From: an uncultured Clostridium sp.
GTDB taxonomy: Bacteria > Bacillota_I > Bacilli_A > RF39 > UBA660
Assembly (NCBI GenBank): GCA_905193755.1
Contig: CAJJPX010000003.1
Location: 35,155 to 99,154 of the forward strand
Direction: 5' to 3'
Length of the DNA stretch: 64,000 nt
The translations under genes were made by a program, and so were the position numbers. Shown here piece by piece: positions 32,400-40,090 of this stretch (position 1 is its first letter; each line of letters begins with the position of its first letter). The notes under the pieces were generated by a model. The model was given only the letters and a program-made list of their open reading frames with translations. It searched no databases and was not told the DNA's origin.

Positions 32400-33140
32400 A
32401 TGAATAGAAAGAGTGTTTTAGTGACAGGTTCAAGTATTGGACTTGGTGCGTCAATTATAAGAAAATATGCAAGTAATAATTATGATGTTGTTATTACATA
32501 TTTGAGTCATAAGGAAGAAGCAGAAAAATTAAAGAACGAAGTTACTTCTAAATATGGAGTGAATGCTTTAATAGTTAGATGTGATATTAGTAATGAAAAA
32601 GATATAGAAAATTTAAAAAACGAAATATTAAATAATTATAGTAAATTAGATGTACTTGTAAATAATGCAGGTATAGCAATAGATACTACATTTGAAGATA
32701 AAACTAAAGATAATTTTATGAGAACTTTAGAAATTAATTTAGTTGGTACTTTCTTAATGTCTAAATCTTTCGGTGATATTATGGAAAAAGAAGGACATGG
32801 AAATATCATTAATATAAGTAGTACTAATGGAATAGATACATATTATGAATATAGTATAGATTATGATGCATCTAAGGCTGGTGTAATTAATTTAAGTCAT
32901 AACTTAGCAAATCACTATAATGGTAAAGTTAGAGTTAATACTGTATGTCCTGGATGGGTAGATACACCTATGAATAAAGAATTAGATAGTGAATATAAAA
33001 AAGATGAAGAAAAAAAGATAATACTTGGTAGATTTGCTCACCCTGATGAGATTGCTAATGTTGTATATTTCTTATCAAGTGAAGATGCAAGTTATATGAA
33101 TGACTCAGTAATAAGAATAGATGGTGGTAAAAGATGTTAA
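32400..33140 (+). CDS. Short-chain dehydrogenase/reductase
   Basis: 246-residue NAD(P)-dependent oxidoreductase. N-terminal cofactor motif 'VTGSSIGLGASI' (TGxxxGxG), 'NNAGIAID' (NNAG), catalytic Ser in 'IINISSTNG' and the YxxxK pair in 'YDASKAG' (Y156/K160-like), 'CPGWVDTPM'. The layout resembles FabG. The C-terminal gene overlaps by seven bases with a PLP-dependent lyase gene, so the two form an operon of unknown pathway. It is a stand-alone reductase, not with fatty-acid genes, so FabG identity is uncertain. Confidence 0.93.
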   Translation: MNRKSVLVTGSSIGLGASIIRKYASNNYDVVITYLSHKEEAEKLKNEVTSKYGVNALIVRCDISNEKDIENLKNEILNNYSKLDVLVNNAGIAIDTTFEDKTKDNFMRTLEINLVGTFLMSKSFGDIMEKEGHGNIINISSTNGIDTYYEYSIDYDASKAGVINLSHNLANHYNGKVRVNTVCPGWVDTPMNKELDSEYKKDEEKKIILGRFAHPDEIANVVYFLSSEDASYMNDSVIRIDGGKRC

Positions 33141-34369
33141 AGTTAAATGATAAATATATAAAGTTAGTAAATGATAGCGAGATGGAATTAAGTGATATAT
33201 TTAGTTCTATAGATAAGAATACTTTTATTAATAGTAAGAAAGTACTTGATGCTTTTCATAGAGAGAATATTAGTGAAAGTGATTTAAATGGTACTAGTGG
33301 GTATGGATATAATGATACAGGAAGAGATAAAATAGAAAGAATATTTTCTTATGTACTTGATAGTGATGACGCGTTAGTTAGAACTCAAATTATATCTGGG
33401 ACTCATGCTATAAGTACAGCATTATTTGCTATTTTAAGGCCAGGTGACACTCTTTTAGCTATTAGTGGTACTCCTTATGATACATTACATGAAGTTATTG
33501 GAATTAAGCCTAATAATAGTTCTCTTATTAGTTATGGAATTAAATATAAAGAAATAGATTTAATAGATAATGATTTTGATTATGAAAAGATTCAAGAAGA
33601 ACTTAAAAATAACATAAAAGCTATACACATTCAAAGATCTAGAGGTTACTCTTTAAGAGAATCACTTACTATTGAAAAGTTAGAGAAAGTTATTAAATTC
33701 ATTAAAGGAATTAATAAGGATGTAATCGTTTTCGTAGATAATTGTTACTGTGAATTTGTAGAGATTACTACCCCCACCTCAGTTGGTGCTGACTTAATGG
33801 CTGGAAGTTTAATTAAGAATTTAGGTGGAGGTATTGCTCGTAATGGTGGTTATATTGCTGGACGTCATTACTTAATAGAATTATGTGCTGAAAGACTTAA
33901 TGTTCCTGGTGAAGGACGTGAAGTTGGGCCTAGTCTAAATGCTAATCGTGAGTTCTTACAAGGTATATATTTTGCTCCTAGTGTTATATCTTCTGCTTTA
34001 AAAACTTCTATTCTTACAAGCAAGATACTTGATAAATTAGGATATGAAGTACACCCTAAATATAATGATAAACGTGCTGATATAGTACAACTAATATACT
34101 TTAAAAATGAAAAGAATATTATTAAGTATGCTGAAGGTATACAAGCATCTGGAGCAATAGATGCTAATGTTTCACCTATTCCATCTGATATGCCTGGATA
34201 TGATGATAAAATAATAATGGCTAGTGCTTCTTTTGTTCAAGGAAGTTCTATAGAGATATCTTGTGATGGACCACTTAAAGAACCATATGTTTTGTTCCAA
34301 CAAGGGGCTCTTACTTATGACTATGGTAAGATAGCATTAATTAATGCAATATCTAAATTAAATGAATAA
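33134..34369 (+). CDS. Methionine gamma-lyase / aluminium-resistance family PLP enzyme
   Basis: 411 residues, PLP-dependent C-S lyase of the YnbB (aluminium resistance) group. Signature 'GTSGYGYNDTGRDKIERIFS' region (residues 54-73), 'TQIISGTHAI', the Schiff-base Lys in 'AGSLIKNLGGGIARNGGYIAG' region near residue 231, and 'QRSRGYSLRESL'. Members cleave thioether substrates such as methionine or cystathionine; the actual substrate is unknown. Starts inside the end of the SDR gene with a GATGG-type SD. Confidence 0.92.
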   Translation: MLKLNDKYIKLVNDSEMELSDIFSSIDKNTFINSKKVLDAFHRENISESDLNGTSGYGYNDTGRDKIERIFSYVLDSDDALVRTQIISGTHAISTALFAILRPGDTLLAISGTPYDTLHEVIGIKPNNSSLISYGIKYKEIDLIDNDFDYEKIQEELKNNIKAIHIQRSRGYSLRESLTIEKLEKVIKFIKGINKDVIVFVDNCYCEFVEITTPTSVGADLMAGSLIKNLGGGIARNGGYIAGRHYLIELCAERLNVPGEGREVGPSLNANREFLQGIYFAPSVISSALKTSILTSKILDKLGYEVHPKYNDKRADIVQLIYFKNEKNIIKYAEGIQASGAIDANVSPIPSDMPGYDDKIIMASASFVQGSSIEISCDGPLKEPYVLFQQGALTYDYGKIALINAISKLNE

Positions 34370-34374
34370 AAAAT

Positions 34375-34405
34375 CCTCTTACTAATAAACTATATTAGTA
34401 GGAGG
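34375..34405 (+). terminator. Terminator-like hairpin enclosing the SD of the next gene
   Basis: Stem CCTCTTACTAATA / TATTAGTAGGAGG (13 pairs, one G-U, five-base loop) followed by TTTTTATTTG. The 3' arm contains AGGAGG, the SD of the gene starting at 34413, and its T-run lies between the SD and the TTG start. Confidence 0.75.
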
Positions 34406-34412
34406 TTTTTAT

Positions 34413-34667
34413 TTGAAAAAAGAACTATTAAAGGGTTATATTAATAAATTAACTAAACAAGATATTATAAATTATTTAAGCCATGAGTGTGTTACTGCAT
34501 CAGATGAAGAAATTGATATGATTTATAATGCTGTTAAAAATGATTATGAAGAAATATTAAATACTAATTTTATGAGTTATATTTCTAATTATAAATTAAA
34601 TTTTAACCCTGAACTTTATAAAAAAATAATTGAAAAATATAATGAATATAAAAAGTTTATTGAATAA
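34413..34667 (+). CDS. Small hypothetical protein (DUF2624-like)
   Basis: 84 residues, helical, acidic/basic, beginning with TTG. AGGAGG seven bases upstream supports the start. 'LTKQDIINYLSHECVTASDEEIDMIYNAV' region (about 13-42) recalls the DUF2624 family of small Firmicute proteins (K/TxxDIxxYA/LxxxxI/Vxx), only a similarity by eye. The start site sits inside a terminator hairpin (see neighbouring entry), so expression is probably conditional or low. Ends in a bidirectional terminator. Confidence 0.6.
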   Translation: MKKELLKGYINKLTKQDIINYLSHECVTASDEEIDMIYNAVKNDYEEILNTNFMSYISNYKLNFNPELYKKIIEKYNEYKKFIE

Positions 34668-34681
34668 AACCAATAAACTTT
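34652..34681. terminator. Bidirectional terminator
   Basis: Stem AAAGTTTATTG / CAATAAACTTT, eight-base loop, with T-runs on both strands; serves the 84-residue gene on the plus strand and the leucine-rich-repeat gene on the minus strand. Confidence 0.8.
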
Positions 34682-34688
34682 TATTTTG

Positions 34689-37178
34689 TTAACCTATTCT
34701 AAATGCTGGGCTATAACCTATATTATCTAATGTTGCTGTTCCACCAGAGTTTTTTCCTGCTGTATCAACTGCATAATATGAAGTAGTTAAAGTTCTAATT
34801 GGAGTTCTTAACCACCATACATTTTCAGTATCCCTTAATTTTTTTATTGCAGCAGATGAATTAGTTGTTGTAACTCCTCTATAGCTATAGTAATCTAATT
34901 GTCTAGTTACATTTTTTGCTGTATCAGAAGTAGTTGTTGCATCAGCATAAACCTCAGATAGTGATGGTATATAAATATAATCTGTTGATGTAAAATTACT
35001 TGACCCACTTTGTCCATAACCCGAAACTACTCTTGTTTGTATAATACCATTTTTTAATTCAGTTGGTATCATACTATAAAATTCATTATTTAAGTAATAA
35101 TGTAATTCAGTTGCCGGCCATCCATTTGCATTAGATGCTATATTATTTATTTTTTTTGCTAATATTACATCTTCAAATTCAAGTACAAATCCACATGCTG
35201 TTTCGGAATAAGTACTAGAATCACATGAATTTGGTGTTGAAATGTTTGCTATTCTAAGTGTATATGTTCCTAAATTTCCTATTTGAACTTTTTTAGTATC
35301 GCCAACATTATATTTAGATGTTTTATTCTTTTTGACAGCAGCAATTATCGTATTCCATGAATCTGCACTAAACGAAATTGGTTCTAGATTTGTAAAGTAT
35401 CCTGGTGTGGATGATGTATCTATTCTTGCATAATTATGTGTTACATTATTTACATCATATGTAGTTCCATTTCCACCTACTAATTTTGTTGCGTCACTAA
35501 ACATATATGTTCCATTTGTAACTTTTGTTGTAACAAATTTGCTACTCGCATAAATAGTTTTCAAATTAGAACAATATCTAAACATGCTACCCATTATAGT
35601 TACTTTTGCTGTATCAAAACTACTGACATCTATTTCGGTTGCTTCTGCACTCATAAACATACTGTTTAGTTTAGTTACACTAGATGTATTAAAGTTTCCT
35701 AAATCAATTGTTGAGAGTTTACTACTTCTAAACATATATTCCATACTTGTTACTTTGCTTGTATTAAAATTACTTAAGCCTATAATATTAGTTGCCTCAG
35801 CCTGAGAAAACATATTAGTCATATCAGTAACATTTGAAGTATTAAAACTACTTAAATTTATTGTCGCTGCTTTACTTGATTGAAACATATATGTCATATT
35901 TGTTACTTTTGATGTATTAAAATTTGTTAGATCTAGTGATGTTGCTTCGCTTCCATAAAACATATATGTCATATTAGTAACATTGCTTGTATTAAGTTTA
36001 CTTAAATTTAATGTTGTAGCCTTATTATTATAAAACATATACCTCATATCTGTTACTTTGCTCGTATCAAAAGCAGTTATATCTAGAGACGTTGCACTTG
36101 AACCATAAAACATAAAACTCATATTTGTTACATTTGATGTATCAAGATTGTTTAGGTTTAGTGCTGTAGCTTTGGATGCTCTAAACATTTGTGCCATGTT
36201 AGTTACATTACTTGTATTAATTTTATCAAGATCATTAATTGTTGTTGCACTTGAACCATAAAACATACCATACATATTAATTACGTTGGATGTATCAATA
36301 TTTCCTAGTGTTATTGTTGTTGCGGCACTATTTGAAAATAAATTAGCTAATGTTGTAACATTACTTGTATTGAAATTTGATATATCTATTGATGATGCTT
36401 TACTTTTCTCAAATGTGTTAGATAAAACTTTTATTGGTTTATTATCTATATATGTACAAAGCTTTCCATTAAATGATTCAGTACTTGTTTTATCTGCTAA
36501 TTGTACTCCCCAACTATCTATTGTTGCACTTGTTGCCCAAGATCCTGCTGTAGTAGTACTTGGAAGATACTTATACTTGTATGCTAATTTATCTGCTGTA
36601 TATTCAAGTCCATCTGTTAAAGCAGAAGATGTATGACAAAAGTATGTATTAGCATCTTGTGTGGCTAAACCAATTTGATAATAACCAGATGGTACTACTA
36701 CATCTGCAAGTGTATTTGTTGAGTATCCTCCGCTTACTTTAAATGTTACTGTTCTACTATCAGCAGAAGCATTATTAATTTTTAGTTTTAAAGTCTTACT
36801 TCCTTTAATAGTAAGTGAACTTCCAGGTAAATCATATGTTGTTAAGTTACCACTGGTATCTTGAACTTTATCAAAATATTTAACCGTTACTGCATTATTA
36901 CTAGACGTGTATAAGAGTTTATAATAAGTATCTATATTATTTAGTCCAGTTAGTGTTAGATCGACTATTGTTTCACCACTTGGTACAGTTAATATATTAG
37001 TATCACTTCCATCTATTGAAATTGAATATTGAAGTTCTCCAACATACATTTCTGCTGCTCTATGATTATCACTATTAGTCATAAAATATGACAAACTATA
37101 TGTAAGGAGCATGCAAACTGCTAAAACTATTGATATTAGTCCAATATATTGTTTTACATAATCTATTACTTTTTGCAT
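34689..37178 (-). CDS. Surface protein with BspA-like (DUF285) leucine-rich repeats and C-terminal DUF6273
   Basis: 829 residues. N-terminal membrane segment (about 14-34), a beta-rich module (40-150), then from about residue 255 to 565 a run of roughly 13 repeats of about 22-24 residues with the frame N-T-S-N-V-T-N-M-x-x-M-F, the DUF285/BspA type LRR. After it, from about 600, a DUF6273-like domain: 'YNVGDTKKVQIGNLGTYTLRI', 'CGFVLEFEDVI', 'VWWLRTP' and a terminal 'NIGYSPAFRIG'. LRRs of this kind mediate adhesion in oral and gut anaerobes; the membrane segment is a signal anchor. Repeat number should be checked because such arrays collapse in assemblies. Confidence 0.88.
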   Translation of the reverse strand: MQKVIDYVKQYIGLISIVLAVCMLLTYSLSYFMTNSDNHRAAEMYVGELQYSISIDGSDTNILTVPSGETIVDLTLTGLNNIDTYYKLLYTSSNNAVTVKYFDKVQDTSGNLTTYDLPGSSLTIKGSKTLKLKINNASADSRTVTFKVSGGYSTNTLADVVVPSGYYQIGLATQDANTYFCHTSSALTDGLEYTADKLAYKYKYLPSTTTAGSWATSATIDSWGVQLADKTSTESFNGKLCTYIDNKPIKVLSNTFEKSKASSIDISNFNTSNVTTLANLFSNSAATTITLGNIDTSNVINMYGMFYGSSATTINDLDKINTSNVTNMAQMFRASKATALNLNNLDTSNVTNMSFMFYGSSATSLDITAFDTSKVTDMRYMFYNNKATTLNLSKLNTSNVTNMTYMFYGSEATSLDLTNFNTSKVTNMTYMFQSSKAATINLSSFNTSNVTDMTNMFSQAEATNIIGLSNFNTSKVTSMEYMFRSSKLSTIDLGNFNTSSVTKLNSMFMSAEATEIDVSSFDTAKVTIMGSMFRYCSNLKTIYASSKFVTTKVTNGTYMFSDATKLVGGNGTTYDVNNVTHNYARIDTSSTPGYFTNLEPISFSADSWNTIIAAVKKNKTSKYNVGDTKKVQIGNLGTYTLRIANISTPNSCDSSTYSETACGFVLEFEDVILAKKINNIASNANGWPATELHYYLNNEFYSMIPTELKNGIIQTRVVSGYGQSGSSNFTSTDYIYIPSLSEVYADATTTSDTAKNVTRQLDYYSYRGVTTTNSSAAIKKLRDTENVWWLRTPIRTLTTSYYAVDTAGKNSGGTATLDNIGYSPAFRIG
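35480..36420 (-). repeat. Tandem repeats encoding DUF285 leucine-rich-repeat units
   Basis: DNA-level imperfect repeat within the surface-protein gene; units of roughly 66-72 bases share ATATTTGTTAC / TTGATGTATTAAA-type blocks (plus-strand view). They encode the N-T-S-N-V-T-N-M-x-x-M-F frame. Confidence 0.75.
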
Positions 37179-37214
37179 TTAATCACCCGCGCTTATTCTT
37201 ATTTATTATGCCCT

Positions 37215-38099
37215 TTATTTATTTATAAAATCAATAAATTCTTTATTTCTTATACTTTCTATTTCCATTTTATATGGTGCGTATGCATCATTAGTGTTTC
37301 TATTGATATAAGGTGTTTCTAAAATCATAGGAATTCCTTCTAATCTAGAACTATATACTACGTTTATTAAGTTATCAAATCCTATAGTTCCATAACCTAT
37401 ATTAGCATGTCTGTCTTTATGACTAGATATTGGGTTCATACTGTCATTTATATGAACACATTTTATCTTGTCTATACCTATTTTAGAATCAAACTCATCT
37501 AGAAACTCATTAAATTTAGATATGTCTATGCCTGAGTCATTCATGTGACAAGTATCTATACATACACCTATTCTATCTTTATCGTCTATTTTGTCTATTA
37601 TACTTTTAAGTTCATCAATTGAAGTGCCTACTTCGTTTCCTTTACCTGACATATATTCTAGAAGAATCATTGTATCAGTGGTGTTTTTATAAACTAAGTT
37701 TATTCCATGAGCTATATTATTTATTGCTTCTTCTTTAGTACATGTAGTTGCGCTTCCTGGATGAAGTACTATTTTATCTAATCCTAAAGTTTTACATCTA
37801 TCTAATTCTTGTGATAAGAAATTTATATAAAAATCATATTTATTTTGATCACTTCTGTTCGCTAAATTTACTATATATGGTGCATGAACTATTACATTTT
37901 TGGCATTTATATTATGTTCTAACATTAGTTTATATGCTTCGTAAGTTAATTCATCATTTATAGGACTTCTCATAGTACTTTGAGCTCCTCCTGTATAAAT
38001 CATGAATGTGTTAGCATCATAGCTTATTGCTTCTTCCACACTACCTAATAGTTGTTTTTTATTATTAAAGCTCACGTGGCTTCCTATTATTAAATTCAT
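37215..38099 (-). CDS. nfo: Endonuclease IV
   Basis: Zinc-dependent AP endonuclease of base-excision repair, about 294 residues. Nfo signatures: 'LIIGSHVSF' at the start, 'VIVHAPYIVNLAN', 'VLHPGSAT', 'LLEYMSGKGNEVG', 'GVCIDTCHMNDSG' with DTCH, 'CVHINDSMNPISSHKDRHANIG' region and 'MILETPYI'. All metal ligands appear. An in-frame GTG nine bases earlier is possible; AGGTG precedes the ATG at 38097-38099. Preceded by the prepilin gene's terminator, so it begins its own unit. Confidence 0.96.
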   Translation of the reverse strand: MNLIIGSHVSFNNKKQLLGSVEEAISYDANTFMIYTGGAQSTMRSPINDELTYEAYKLMLEHNINAKNVIVHAPYIVNLANRSDQNKYDFYINFLSQELDRCKTLGLDKIVLHPGSATTCTKEEAINNIAHGINLVYKNTTDTMILLEYMSGKGNEVGTSIDELKSIIDKIDDKDRIGVCIDTCHMNDSGIDISKFNEFLDEFDSKIGIDKIKCVHINDSMNPISSHKDRHANIGYGTIGFDNLINVVYSSRLEGIPMILETPYINRNTNDAYAPYKMEIESIRNKEFIDFINK

Positions 38100-38142
38100 T
38101 ATTATCACCTAGTTAATTATATATTATTTTTTACAAAATAAA

Positions 38143-38162
38143 AAGACTTAAATTTAAGTCTT
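38143..38162 (-). terminator. Terminator of the prepilin gene
   Basis: Perfect palindrome AAGACTTAAA / TTTAAGTCTT followed by TTTATTTTG on the minus strand. Confidence 0.75.
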
Positions 38163-38176
38163 AATTATTTAATTAT

Positions 38177-38695
38177 TTAATTTCCAGCTTCAGCTGCACC
38201 TTTTACATTGCCGGTTAATGTAGCAGTTGTGTTTCCATTAGTTGTTGATATTGTTACTGTGAATGTAGTATCAGCTTCTTTTACTGCATACTTAGTTCCA
38301 TTTGTTCCATCTTTATCTTCAACGCCAATATCTTCAATTAAGATTTTTTCATCTGCAATGTCAATACCATAAGTACCATTAGTAGCAACAAATCTTGTAC
38401 AATCACCATTAGCATTAAATATCATGTAGTATTTTGTTTTCTTATTACCACTCATTTCTAATTTAACAGCACTTGCTGGTGCATTATCAGCGTTTGAGAA
38501 GATGATTTGACTACCAGCATTAAGCATATATTTTTGCTCTGCTGCTTTGTAATGATCTTTTACTTCTGTAGTAAATGCATTTTTTCTAGCTTCATTGTAC
38601 ATTGAAAGTACGTTTGGTAATGCTATAATTACTAAGATGGCTAAGATAGCGATAACTGCTAATAATTCAACTAAAGTAAATCCTTTCTTCTTCAT
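38177..38695 (-). CDS. Type IV prepilin-like protein (orphan)
   Basis: 172 residues with the class III prepilin signal 'MKKKGFTLVELLAVIAILAIL' (cut after Gly5, Phe1, Glu5 of the mature protein) and an N-terminal hydrophobic helix to about residue 27. The globular part is beta-rich with one Cys and no second cysteine for a disulphide. It would be processed by a prepilin peptidase and assembled in a pilus or pseudopilus, but no such genes (peptidase, ATPase, inner-membrane protein) are nearby, so it depends on loci elsewhere. A GAAAGGA SD precedes it. Confidence 0.9.
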   Translation of the reverse strand: MKKKGFTLVELLAVIAILAILVIIALPNVLSMYNEARKNAFTTEVKDHYKAAEQKYMLNAGSQIIFSNADNAPASAVKLEMSGNKKTKYYMIFNANGDCTRFVATNGTYGIDIADEKILIEDIGVEDKDGTNGTKYAVKEADTTFTVTISTTNGNTTATLTGNVKGAAEAGN

Positions 38696-38811
38696 TTTTC
38701 TAAATCACAATCCTTTCTATATTTGAGATATCCTCTCTATCTTTATGTTCTAATTATAGCATTAATTAAAAATACATGTCAATCTCTTATTACAAAAATT
38801 ATACACATTTA

Positions 38812-39033
38812 TTATTTAGATGCATCTAATATTTTTGTTACTAAATCTACGCTTGTTACAAAGTTATCTATTTTATCAATAGTTCTTAGTTTATACTTTT
38901 CTTTCATTGCTTTTACAAATTCATTATATTTTTCAGGTTCTCTATTAAGAGTTTTATACCATGAAGAGTTTTGTCTTAAGAATTTTAAATATTTTGGATC
39001 TTTTTTTAGTTTATCAAGAACTTCTTTATTCAT
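38812..39033 (-). CDS. ylbE: YlbE-like protein
   Basis: 73 residues from the ATG at 39031-39033 (GGAG is six bases before it; an earlier ATG at 39045 is in the ylbD tail). 'KEVLDKLKKDPKYLKFLRQNSSWYKTLNREP' region is the YlbE motif (x-P-x-x-Y/W-x-x-L-x-R-x-P). In B. subtilis ylbE is next to ylbD, a sporulation-coat-associated gene. Overlaps ylbD by a few bases, so the two are coupled. Confidence 0.85.
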   Translation of the reverse strand: MNKEVLDKLKKDPKYLKFLRQNSSWYKTLNREPEKYNEFVKAMKEKYKLRTIDKIDNFVTSVDLVTKILDASK

Positions 39034-39379
39034 TTTTATCTCCATATAAAGTATCTATTTTTGATTCTTTAGGGGTAGCCTTTTCTTCTTTTTTAGTTTC
39101 TCTTGTTAGTTCTTCTACTAATGATACTGCCTTTTGAATTGAATTTATATTTTCTTCTAGAGATGTTACATCTATACTTTTAATAGTATTTAATAGTCCT
39201 TTGATACTGAAACTATCTTTTGATGATGACTTTATATATTTACTCCATATTTCTTCATTTTCTCCATATATATCATATAGTTCATATAGTTTTTGCCATG
39301 TTGTTTCATTATTTCTTACTACATCTATAAAGTCTGGATGATTACCTATAAATTTCTTAAAATTATCTAATTTTGTCAT
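39026..39379 (-). CDS. ylbD: YlbD family protein
   Basis: 117 residues: 'LDNFKKFIGNHPDFIDVVRNNETTWQKLYELYD' region (about 3-36) is the YlbD (coat protein-like) signature, followed by a linker and a Lys/Glu-rich tail. In B. subtilis YlbD is a putative spore-coat protein. This gene precedes ylbE in the same order. No sporulation sigma-factor promoter is recognised. Confidence 0.82.
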   Translation of the reverse strand: MTKLDNFKKFIGNHPDFIDVVRNNETTWQKLYELYDIYGENEEIWSKYIKSSSKDSFSIKGLLNTIKSIDVTSLEENINSIQKAVSLVEELTRETKKEEKATPKESKIDTLYGDKNE

Positions 39380-39399
39380 ATTAAATTATATTAAAAAAA

Positions 39400-39417
39400 G
39401 ATATACTTATGTATATC
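39400..39417 (-). terminator. Terminator of murG-divIB
   Basis: Stem GATATAC / GTATATC with loop ATAA, followed by TTTTTTT on the minus strand; overlaps the divIB stop. Confidence 0.75.
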
Positions 39418-40090
39418 AATTCTTTATCTCAAAGTAGTTTCCACTATCTAAATATAGTATTCCTTTTTTATTATCTAGTTTAGAAACTATTTCTACATAT
39501 TTATTTAATAAATTAGTTCTAAGTACTGTTATATATACTTCGTTACCATCATTCATATAAAGTAAGAATCTTTCGTTATCATATGAAGTCTTACTATATT
39601 CTATCTCACTTATCATGTCTATTATATTTATATCTATTTCTTTAAATCTTTCTATAAATCTTTTTTCGACTTCTTCTGGTACATAATTTATAAGTGTTGG
39701 TACCCCAGTTATATTTTTAAGATCATAGTTATTTCCATCTGATGCTTTGTATTCGTTAGTACTTCTAACAAAGTATAATATTTTCTTTTCATAAACAGTT
39801 ATTCTGAGTTTGAAACCAAACTCTTTTTTTATTTCAATTTTTTCTATTAAATCTAATTTTTCTAATTTGTTTTTTATTTTCTTTTTACTTAGTGTTATAA
39901 ATTTAGGGTAATTTTCTATTCCAGCGGTTTCTATTATTTCTTCATCACTATAATAATTATTATTTATAATTAGAATGTTTTTTGTATTTATACTTAGTAA
40001 GTATTTTATTCCAAAGTAAATAAGACATATCGTTAGTATGAATAATATAAATCTACCAAAATTAAATTTTCTTTTTACCCTTTTCTTCAT
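39416..40090 (-). CDS. divIB: Cell division protein DivIB/FtsQ
   Basis: 224 residues: basic N-terminus, one membrane segment (about 14-32), then a POTRA (FtsQ-type) domain 'INNNYYSDEEIIETAGIENY' region and a beta domain 'KIEIKKEFGFKLRITVYEKK'. DivIB acts in septum formation with FtsL/DivIC. It starts 29 bases before the murG stop, in an overlapping frame with GGAA SD, so it is translationally coupled to murG as in other Bacilli. Family divergence is high, as usual for FtsQ. Confidence 0.85.
   Translation of the reverse strand: MKKRVKRKFNFGRFILFILTICLIYFGIKYLLSINTKNILIINNNYYSDEEIIETAGIENYPKFITLSKKKIKNKLEKLDLIEKIEIKKEFGFKLRITVYEKKILYFVRSTNEYKASDGNNYDLKNITGVPTLINYVPEEVEKRFIERFKEIDINIIDMISEIEYSKTSYDNERFLLYMNDGNEVYITVLRTNLLNKYVEIVSKLDNKKGILYLDSGNYFEIKN

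Noticed and set aside
35584..36636. Plus-strand frames opposite the LRR protein, Val/Leu-rich and repetitive
   Set aside because: They mirror the repeat DNA of the sense gene; not independent proteins.
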